Of a DNA stretch of 64,000 nucleotides, positions 55,755 to 64,000 are shown in pieces. The position numbers and the translations under genes are program-made. The DNA comes from Sesamum alatum (Eukaryota > Streptophyta > Magnoliopsida > Lamiales > Pedaliaceae), in the NCBI GenBank assembly GCA_034509735.1, contig JACGWO010000005.1, forward strand, positions 13,691,264-13,755,263, written 5' to 3'. The stretch's first letter is position 1. Every line of letters starts with the position of its first letter. A model generated the notes under the pieces. The model had not been told where the DNA came from and made no database searches. It saw only the letters and a list, made by a program, of their open reading frames with translations.

Positions 55755-57982
55755 TGTTGGAATAGGTGACCAGAAAGCCAATAGGTTTGGCAATTTGTAA
55801 CCTATCCGACAACTTGATGTGAATGTAATATTATTATGTGATGAATAAGATGAGTGTTCGTCACCAATGGTACCTCCTTTGTTGCGCTCATCTTACATTT
55901 GTTAAAACGGTGTTTAACTTATATCGCAACAAAGCCCACAGACCATGGATTAACAACTCGTGCAGTTGGGCCACGCATTGGATGGTGGTCATGAAACCAA
56001 CTGATTAAGAGTTGGGTCTGAAACGTTCCAAGTCGAGGACCTCGAGACAGGGCATCGAGAGTCCTATTGAGACTTGCATCATGAGTCGTGTTCATTGGAT
56101 GAGTGCCGTGTTTCATCGGCGACAGGCGTGGGACTCCTACACGATCTTGATGGGTTGGTCGACTGGGGTCGAGCCGATTGGACTGACTCGCGGGGATCAT
56201 CATATGGAAGCCTTGGAGGCTTGGTCGGTATGATTGGATTTCCTCGGTTCCGATAGTACGGGAGTAATCCTCAGACTTGAGGAATCATGGCAGTCACGTG
56301 CACAGGACGGCTGTATCTTGGATCTGGCGAGAGGTGATCATTCTGTAAGATGATCATTATAAGCCTTGTCCAGTGCAGTCGGAATGTGTAGCGAGGACGG
56401 TGGATTCCAAGAAGAGGATCCGTCCCCTGTCAGTATGTGACAGAGGTATCTTCTATGCACTCGGAGACATGTTCATGCTGTTTAAAGCTGTGGCCACAGT
56501 GCTTGGTCGAACAGGGAATGGTTCCCTGTGTCGACGCAATGAAGCATACGTGGTCTCAAGTATTAAGCATAGATGCCTAGTCAAGGATAGGAACCGACGC
56601 CCAATTCCATACCCTAGACTAAGGCCGGGAGACGGTAGACGGAAGGATCGTACCCGTACGGAATCGGCGCCTAAATGTTCACGCCAATTTACCTAGTCTC
56701 TAGTGCCATGGACCGTTGCTAGATGGCCACCCATGGTAACGGGCCCTTGTGGGACACGGGCCCAAGTCTAGCTAAGGGTGAACCTAAAGGGTCACACACA
56801 AATCACCGAGGAGGCTGAGAGATCGACTTGGAGTCAATCTCGAAGGATAAAATAAGTAATTGGATTACTTGTGGGAAAGTCCATTGCATGGACGGGCCGA
56901 TATTGTACCGGGCTTTCATTTAATCGGTAAATTTGATTTTCGATTAAATATGGAAAGTTGAGACGTTGAGACGTTGGATCTTTTAATTGGATTAAAAGAT
57001 CAACAGGAATAATTTAAGTGGACATTAAATTGGATTTAATATTGGGTTCATCGTAATTGGATTACGATAAAACCCGATCCGTTAAATTATACCCGAGAGG
57101 AGAAATAATTCCTAATTTGAAATAGGAAGAAGTTGGACTTCTTCCCTTAATTAAACATGGCCGACATGCTCCCTTGGAGGAAGCAAAATCAGCCATGTGT
57201 CACGCTAGGTGGTATGTTGACTTGTCTCTTTTGGAAAAGAGACAAATCAACTCCAATCAAGCTCTTCCCTTTTGGTATGATTTGATCATACCATAAATTT
57301 TGTAGGCTTGATTGAAGAATTGATGGTGATTGATTGGAATGAATCTAGACATCCTTGGATGAACCTAGACACATTCCAATAATCACATTAATTATGTATA
57401 TATATTAGAATATACAATACCAAGCATATGTGATTCATTATTCATCTTTTTCTAGGAAAAAGAGAAGACAAAAATCCTCTCCTCTCTCTCAAAATTTCGT
57501 GCTCTCTCCCTCTCACACACTTGTATTCTTCACTTGCTTTTGAATCAAGAAGAAGAACAAACTAAGTTTAAGAGAACACTAATTCATAGTGTTCTTCTCT
57601 TAAACCGATTCCTTCTAAACCCGTTCTTTTCTAGCAAGAAGAACGTGTGTTTCTTCTGGTGTGGTGTGGATCACCTTTGGAGAATCCATACGTTTGGATT
57701 TCGTGAGCATTCCGGAGAAGGAACAACGCAAGTAGCCGGGAGCATACGCTAAACAATCAAAGGTAACGGTTTATTACGCTTAGATTGATCTCATTTATAT
57801 ATCTATGCCCTATGTGCTTAAATATATGTTTTAATATTTACACATCCTACATCGAACACCCGGTTGAGCACCCAAGGGTACATCCCTTGGGATTCGCGTA
57901 TTTTGAATTTGATTTAAATTTATGCACTTTTCTCGCTTCCTCGCTTCCGCTCGCGCTCCCGGGCGGATCTGCTTGTCCTTCA
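55755..57982 (+). repeat. 3' LTR of element E
   Basis: 2228 bp, TGTTGGAATAGGTGACC to CTTGTCCTTCA, directly after GGTCAAGTGGGAGAT. It is the complete version of this LTR type, with the CCATGG block at about 56668-56744. It is followed by CTCGG and then LTR F. Confidence 0.92.
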
Positions 57983-58467
57983 CTCGGAGACACGTTCATG
58001 CTATTTAAAGTTGTGGCCACAGTGGTTGGTCGAACAGGGAATGGTTTTCTGTGTCGACGCAATAAGGCATGCGTAGTCTCGAGTATTAAGCATAGATGCC
58101 TAGTCAAGAATGGGAACTGACGTCCAATTCTATATCCTAGACTAAGGTCAGGAGACGGTAGACGGAAGGACCGTACCCGTATGAAATTGGCGCCTAAATG
58201 TTCACGCCAACATTCACCTAGTCTCTAGTGGCATAGACCGTTGCTAGACGGCTACCCATGGTAACGGCCCCTTGTTCAAGCCTAGCTGAGGGTGAACCTA
58301 AAGGATGACACACAAATCACCAAGAAGGTTAAGAGATTGACTTGGAGTCAATCTCGAAGGATGAATAAGTAATTGGATTACTTATGGTATTGTCCATTGG
58401 ATGGATGGGCCGATATTGTATTAGGCCCTCGTTTAATCAGTAAATGGGATTTATTTACTCAATTAAA
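57983..58467 (+). repeat. copia LTR F, right part, truncated
   Basis: It resumes at CTCGGAGACACGTTCATGC, the point where 49120 stopped, and follows the E-type LTR through the conserved block (58192-58266) to about TCAATTAAAT at 58467. The last 700 bp of the LTR are missing; PMD-related sequence takes over. F is more diverged from the E LTRs than they are from each other. Confidence 0.82.
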
Positions 58468-58497
58468 TTATTTTCTGATGTCTTGATAGGCTGAAAC

Positions 58498-60555
58498 ATG
58501 GTTTATTTCAAGGACAAGTTCGTTTTGTCCAGTCAACAAAGCTTAGTTATTCTTGATGATGAATGTCAACCCACGGAGAAAGGGACTATTTTGACGACTC
58601 ATACTCATCTCATTGGTCGATATGTGAAGCAGTGGCCCAGATTGATTAATCCACTCCACACAGAACAATGGTCTCAAGAGGTTCCACTGAGTAAATGTTC
58701 CAATGTGTGGTCTTCGCAAGTGACTCATCATCGTCGTTCTGATAAACCAAGTCTTCTACCGACGTTAGGCCGCCACATCATTGAAGGGAAAGCCAAGTGG
58801 GGTGGCACCATTTACTTTGCCGGCGAGTTCGCTACATCAAAGGTTTTTGGGGATGTAAGACGTACTTAGCCGGTGCGAGCAAAAGCTAGTTGTGGCTCAA
58901 GTATATGACGTCGTGTATGCTTCATTGTTTACTTACGACCGCAATTCCATGCTCGTCAAGGCATTCTGCGAAGCGTGGTGCCCTTCAACTAACACTCTTC
59001 TGACATGCTTGAGAGAGTCGTCTATCTCGTTGTGGGACGTGCATACTCTTGCTGGACTTCCTATGACTGGACTCTTTTATGACAAAGTCATCCCAAGTGC
59101 CAAGGAACATAACGGTGTCGACAAGACGGGACGAAGGCTTGTTCCTCGCTCTTGCAAATTCCTGCTCCACGCTTACCATTTGCTTCGATGAAGTAGCAAC
59201 GTTGGTTAATCCTCCCAAGTTCCTACCGACAAATGGATGAAGTTTTGGCTTAAAAGGGCCACGAAGTACTGCGAGCCTCCTCCATGTAAAGAGAGAAAGA
59301 CAGTTCCTCCTAAGTCAACTCATGACCCTTCCGGAACCTTTGGGGTGTACGGCAAGTGGTCTATTGCAGAAGAGGGGTTATTCTCAAAGCTTGGCGTTGA
59401 AGGAAGCTTAAAGAAAGAGACTTTCTTGGCGGCGTACTTGGCGTGTTGGCTTTGCACCTTCATTCTCCCCATTCAAGATGTTGGTTCAATATGTCAACGT
59501 GTTTTCAAAGTGGCAAGTGCTATGGCTTCCCATCGAAGGGTTGGTCTTTTCGTCCCCGTCTTGGCTAGCATCTAACAAAGTTTGAACAAGATCTCTAATT
59601 CCCCAAGGCCGACTCGCGTGCATTCTCCATTTTCTATTCACTTTGTTTTTGGATGGATAGCTTATTATTTCAAGACTCATTATCAAATCGTGCAAAGTGT
59701 TCATGGGGCCAAGATGACTCTCTATTCTCAAGCGAAGGAGGTGCAAAATACTATGATCCGCAAAAGGCGAGAAAGCGGCTTCACAGAGGTGACTTTATCT
59801 CTTATCTAGAAACGTGATTGTGAGGGACAAGGATTTTTGATTTACAGATGATGGGCACTCTACAATATGTGAAGAAGCCTATTTCATGGTTGTTCGTTCA
59901 AACTATCTTCCTTTGCGGCAAGGCAATTTTGTTATCATGTCGCGGTGTTGGTATTTGAAGGTGAGAGGTTTGTTCTTAATCATCAAAAGGAGTTTCTTCA
60001 AAAGTTGTGGAGTGATCTCCTCATGAAGATATCAAACACCCCAAGTGACTTCACCTCCTCAATCAAAGATGGTGTTTACGTTGTTCTTGAATCCATGAAG
60101 AGCTTTCAAAAGTTTAACATCTCAAAAGTGGAAGAATCGATGAATATGTTCTTCGCCATGGCTCCTGCCTATGATGAAGCAAGACCATCGTGTTCTAAAA
60201 CGTTACCCAAAGGTCTTCTCGAATGATAGTTAAAGGAAGCGAACGATCGTCTTCAACATGCTCGAACGAAAGAGAGTGAAAAGGCGTTCAAGGTCCAATC
60301 ACTACGAACAAGTTGAAGGGTGTTGAGAAGGAGCTTATGAACTTGAAGGAACAACGAAAGCACTTGTGTGCTACTCTAAAAAGAGAAAAACAACTTTTTC
60401 ATAGTGCTCAAGTCGGAGTTCGTAAAATTATGGAAGAAACTGCAGCGCTTGAGAAGAGCACCACCTCAATAATGAAATGGTTGTGAATTTGGAGGCTTCA
60501 AGAACAAATTGAAGTCCTCAAGGAAGAGTTGAAGGACTTGAGTCCCTTTGCTTGA
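58498..60555 (+). pseudogene. plant mobile domain (PMD) gene, decayed
   Basis: Plus-strand relic of an aminotransferase-like PMD protein. Pieces, in order: 58498-58866 (SLVILDDECQP, WPRLINPL, WGGTIYFAGEF), 58892-59191 (YDVVYASLFTYDRNSMLVKAFCEAWCP, SLWDVHTLAGLPMTG, PRSCKFLLHAYHLL), 59237-59575 (STHDPSGTFGVYGKWSIAEE, AAYLACWLCTFILP, ASAMASHRRVGLFVPVLASI) and 59582-59809 (LNKISNSP, GWIAYYFKTHY). A YLPLRQGNFVI block follows near 59905, then 59945-60226 (FEGERFVLNHQKEFLQKLW). The tail at about 60300-60550 would form a coiled coil (KELMNLKEQRKHL) but is frame-broken. Stops or shifts at 58867, 59189, 59573 and 59810 inactivate it. PMD proteins occur both as host genes and inside plant gypsy elements. 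Here it lies tail to tail with a Tat-type gypsy pol on minus, so it is probably that element's antisense extra ORF. Confidence 0.75.
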
Positions 60556-60956
60556 GATTTGCTTAGGACCTTTTATTTTGTTGCATTTGATTCATTTTTC
60601 TTTTGATCTATGTCATGAACTCCGATGTTTTTTGAGATTACATAATAGAATTTTTTCCTTTTCTCTCTATCTTGCGATCTTTGAGCATGTTTTGAATACT
60701 TCCCATCTCGATAACTTCATATGAGAAAATAAAGTTCATTTAAATGTTATGACTGAACTTAGAGATATCTAAGTTGCTTATGTACCTCATCAAGAGGATC
60801 AAGTCAACACATAGTCCAAGGGTACTAAATTTTTATTTGGAGAGAGGAGGGCCGTTCACAGTTTATACTCATCCAGGCCAAGAGTTCTTTTCTTTGTTTT
60901 TTCTTTTTTTTTATTTTTCCTTTTTCTGTTCTTTTCTCTTTTTTTTAATTTCTTTT
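60556..60956. other. spacer between PMD relic and gypsy pol end
   Basis: AT-rich, with a T-rich run at about 60890-60955. The ORF at 60774-61085 is compositional and overlaps the antisense of pol. No LTR boundary was seen. Confidence 0.5.
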
Positions 60957-62046
60957 TTAGGCGTAGTATCGCTTCAAGAACTTTCCATTTATCAGGCCCA
61001 TCTTCAAGCCATCTTCAGCAACCAACTTATATGCACCATTTGTATAGACCTCTTTGACGATGTATGGACCATCCCGATTTGGTAAGAACTTGTTGCCCGT
61101 TCGATGCGTTGTGATTATAGGTCTCCTCACTACAAGTACTAGATCACCAACTTGAAAAGAGCACAGACGAACCTTCTTATTAAATTCCTTGGATAATCGA
61201 GCTTGATAACACTCGAGCCTTTTTGTGCTTCCAATCTTTTCTCATCCAGAGCTTCTAGCTCTTGAAGCCGTATTCAAGCGTTTTCTTTTTCAGTGAGTCA
61301 TTCTTGTATTGCTATCCTCAATGAAGGAACTTGTTGCTCAAGCGGGAGGACTACCTCCACTCCATAAACCAGGGCATAAGGAGTTGCTTGCGTAGGCATT
61401 CTGACAATAGTCCTGTATGCCCATAGAGCTTCTCCAATTCTTTTGTGCCAATTCAGCTTTGACTTGGTCACCACTTTTTTCAATAGGCTGCACAAAGTTT
61501 TGTTAAATGCTTTAACTAGACTGTTGGCAGCGGCATAGTACAGAGAAGAGTTTTTTTGCTTGAACCCAAACTTTTGACATAATTTGTCTATCAAGTTGTT
61601 ACAGAAGGCTTTTCCATTATCAGTGATGATATATCTGGGCACTCCGTAGCGGTATATGATGTGGGTACAGATGAAATCAACAACATTTTCTTTCTTCACT
61701 TGTTTAAGGGAGATTTCTTCAGCCCATTTAGAGAAGTAGTCAATTGCTGCCAAGATATATAATTAACCACCGGAGGACTTTGTCATAGGTCCCACAACAT
61801 CCAAACCCCAAGCATCGAAGGGCCACGAAGCCACGCTAGGGTGCGATGGCTTAAGTGGTTGGTGGATAAGATTGGTGTAAATTTTACAAGCTTGCAATCT
61901 CCCTGCGTAGTCCATGAAATCCTTAACCATCGTCGGCCAGTAATATCCCATCCTTTTTCTACGAAAGTGCAACTTTGGTTCGGATCGGTGAGCACCACAA
62001 ACTTCAGAATGAGCTTCTTCCATAACTTGCATTTTCTCATCATCAT
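60957..62046 (-). pseudogene. integrase of Tat-lineage gypsy element P
   Basis: On minus from 62046: the zinc-binding part (AHSEVCGAHRS, MGYYWPTMVKDFMDYAGRLQACK), in which one zinc Cys is Leu. Then come the core, with FDAWGLDVVGPM near 61810, an AIDYFSKWAEEISL block (61750), YGVPRYIITDNGKAFCN and NSLVKAFNKTLCSLLKK, where the third acidic residue position appears changed. LNWHKRIGEALWAYRTIVRMPTQATPY follows, then the C-terminal FQVGDLVLVVRRPI and NRDGPYIVKEVY to a TAA at 60959-60957. Interruptions fall at about 61755 and 61295-61220. No chromodomain follows, unlike element G. It reads into the same frame set as the RT and RNase H pieces to the right. Confidence 0.83.
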
Positions 62047-63170
62047 TTAGGAAACATAAGAAAATACCATCAAATGAACGTCTATAGAGCGTGTCCTTGA
62101 AGTAGATGTAGCGAGATGCCCGTCGTCGAATTTTGACCCTTCATCGTAGATCGTCGGGTAACTTTCTAGTACTTCAAGTAGTCAATAAGCTATTGTCGCT
62201 AATCTTCCTCTTCAATTTCGAGAACCTCCATAACATGATTTTTTTCTTCTTGGAATGTGTCATCCTCATCATCACAGAATATCGGTGGTATGTCCGAATT
62301 CTTACATATCAGTATGCGTGTTTCCTTATCAGCCATCGAGAGGTTGAAGCAAGCTTCACCAACCCATCAGCTTGTTTATTATCCTTTATTAGTAGGTTCT
62401 CAAGTTCTACATATCCTGGCCATCCCATCAACCTTCTTGCATAGTCCTCGTATGGAAACAACTTAGGCTTTTTGACTTCGTAGAGACCGAAGAGTTGATT
62501 GATCACTAACTTAGAGTCTCCATATCATTTGAGGTGCCGTTGCTTTATGTCAACTGCCATTCCAGTCCAAGGATTAAAGCTTGGTACTCTGCCACATATT
62601 TCAACAGTTCTGATTTAAAGTGAAGGAGTAAGGCAGGACTTCCCCTTCAAATATGACAAAGACAACCCAGCCCCGACTCCTTCTCTGTAGGAAGCTCCAT
62701 CAAAATACATTTTCCAAGGGCCCCTAACTTTAATCAGAAGGACATCTTCGTCAGGCAAGTCATTAGATAATTCCCACTCGGCAGGCATGGGGTGATCGGC
62801 TATACAATCTGCTAAGACTTATCCTTTCACAGTTTTTTGAGCAACGTATGTGATCTCGGATTGTTGTAGTTGAAGATACCATCTTGTGAGCCTATCAGAA
62901 AGTACTAGCTTTGACATAACATATTTTAGAGGATTCGTCTTTGAGGCCAGATAGACACTGTGTGATTGAAGGTAATGCTTCAACTTCTGGATTGCGAAGA
63001 TGAGGGAAAACATAGCCTTTTGATTGGTGAATAGTTGAGCTCGTTTGGTGCCATTGTTATGCTTAAATAGTACAAAGCATTTTCTTTCCCTTCGTCGTTC
63101 TTTTGGGCACGTAGATTCCTATAGAGCGCTCTTGAGCCACAATATAAAGGATTAAAGGGCGCCCAGACAC
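62047..63170 (-). pseudogene. dual RNase H region of gypsy element P
   Basis: From 63170 downward: RNase H after RT (FSLIFAIQKLKHYLQSHSVYL, LKYVMSKLVLSDRLTRWYLQL, ITYVAQKTVKG at 63013-62819). A spacer follows, then a second, archaeal-type RNase H with WKMYFDGAS-like bases near 62700 and an INQLFGLYEVKKPKL...QADGLVKLAS end at 62506-62309. Having two RNase H domains is the mark of the Tat/Ogre group of plant Ty3/gypsy. Frameshifts and stops break both. 62047-62300 is decayed linker. Confidence 0.75.
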
Positions 63171-64000
63171 GGATGCAATCAACATGGAGGCCTCATTAAG
63201 TAAGACTTTATATTTTTAAATGCTTTATCACAAGCTCCATCCCACTCAAAGGGTACGTCTTGCTTCATTAGACGACTAAATGTTTGACAATGGCCTACTT
63301 GATTTGAAATGAATCTCCGAAGATATGCAAGCTTTCCTTGCAAACTCTTGAGCTCATGGATGTTTCGCGGTTCTAGCATTCTCAAATGGCATCAATTTTG
63401 GCTTGCTCAGTCTCTATACCCCGCTGGCGGACGACGAACCCAAGGAATTTTCTTGACGTAACTCCGAATGCATATTTGGAGGCATTCATCTTTAGCTGGA
63501 AACTCCTCAAATGTTCGAAAACCTTTCCCAAGTGATGAAGATGATCCCCTTGTTTCTCTAACTTCACGACCAAGTCATCAACTTAACATTCTACATTCTT
63601 GTGGAGCATGTCGTCGAAGATCTATTGCTTTGCCCTTTGATATGTGGCGCCGGCATTTTTAATCCAAAAGGCATGCTTTGTAGCAATATATACCTTTAGG
63701 AGTGTGAAATGCTATCAATTCCTCATCCGCTGGTGCCATACATATTTGATTATATCCAGATGATCCATCCATGGCAGATATGGCTTCGTGACCTGTAGTG
63801 TCGTCTATCATTAACTCGGCGATGGGTAACGAGAAGTCGTCCTTCGGACATGCATTATTCAAGTCCCTGAAGTCAACACATGCTCGAATCTACCCGTTCT
63901 TCTTTCTCACAGGCACGATACTGGAAATCCATGTTGGATACTTGACTTCTCGAATGAAACTGACTTCGATGAGCTTGCTTACTACACCTTCGATCAGCAG
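63171..64000 (-). pseudogene. reverse transcriptase of gypsy element P
   Basis: On minus, entering from the window edge: a KYPTWISSIVPVRKKNG block near 63920, CVDFRDLNNACPKDDFSLPIAE, AISAMDGSSGYNQICMAP and FHTPKGIYCYK. A PFGLK block in another frame follows, and the YVDD site at about 63588-63574 reads stop-Val-Asp-Asp. Next are LGKVFEHLRSFQLKMNASKYAFGV, SRKFLGFVVRQRGIE, ELKSLQGKLAYLRRFISN and FEWDGACDKAFKNIK. The Tyr-to-stop change in the catalytic loop and several frameshifts kill it. The element continues right of the window. Confidence 0.83.

Larger units (their letters stand above)
49121..57982 (+). mobile_element. copia element E, nested in LTR F
   Basis: 5' LTR 49121-50935, primer site 50938, leader, gag from 52716, protease, integrase, a truncated RT, RNase H, a polypurine tract and 3' LTR 55755-57982. 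The target duplication CTCGG flanks it exactly. The pol has lost about 0.9 kb between integrase and RT. The 5' LTR lacks 20 bp at its start and 392 bp inside. Frameshifts occur in gag, protease and integrase. The remainder of the two LTRs is nearly identical by eye, so the insertion is fairly recent, and the losses are either younger than the insertion or were carried in by a defective copy. Confidence 0.9.

Overview
The window is plant nuclear DNA from a repeat-rich intergenic block. The elements point to this: long-LTR Ty1/copia elements, chromodomain and Tat-type Ty3/gypsy elements, an endogenous caulimovirid (pararetrovirus), a long-hairpin Mutator-like element and a plant mobile domain (PMD) gene. 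The element styles and AT-rich background fit a eudicot; I cannot name the species. I found no intact host gene, tRNA, rRNA or CRISPR array. The only long open coding unit is a copia gag (13052-13960, minus strand).

Layout. (1) 1-27297 is a stack of related copia elements nested in one another. Element D (plus; 22028-25316 and 3' LTR 25317-27297) is outermost. Its gag is broken at 22028 by element C (plus; pol from 17791, 3' LTR 19871-22027). The integrase region of C is broken at 17790 by element A (minus; 5' LTR 15804-17790, coding 13960 down to 304). The RT of A is broken by element B (plus; complete with both LTRs, 1554-11501). The 3' LTR of A is broken by another LTR whose right end is 1-259. 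The missing left parts of D, C and A lie left of the window. (2) 27298-32165 is a rearranged endogenous pararetrovirus with inverted ends. (3) 32166-38610 is a 5'-truncated chromodomain Ty3/gypsy (Tekay/Del type) with its 3' LTR, inserted in a minus-strand copia LTR fragment (38611-38978). (4) 38979-41175 is a second pararetrovirus fragment split by a 1.27 kb hairpin DNA transposon with 10-bp target duplications. (5) 41176-48415 is AT-rich DNA holding CACTA-like sequence, a MITE-like inverted-repeat element and a probable minus-strand solo LTR. (6) 48416-58467 is a copia LTR (F) interrupted by copia element E (49121-57982, target duplication CTCGG). (7) 58498-64000 is a decayed PMD gene on plus, tail to tail with the end of a Tat-lineage gypsy pol on minus.

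How the parts work. The copia elements encode gag, protease, integrase, RT and RNase H on one RNA. LTRs, a Met-tRNA primer site, a long structured leader and a polypurine tract supply the cis signals. Every copy seen is defective, by point stops, frameshifts or short-repeat deletions, so mobility would need proteins from another copy. B is the clearest non-autonomous candidate: its two LTRs look alike but its gag-pol is a relic. Shared leader motifs (a GC-rich CpG island, a CCACTG/CAGTGG hairpin, a twin 14-mer) and a conserved LTR block persist while coding decays; these are the least explained signals here. All comparisons were made by eye, without alignment software or databases.
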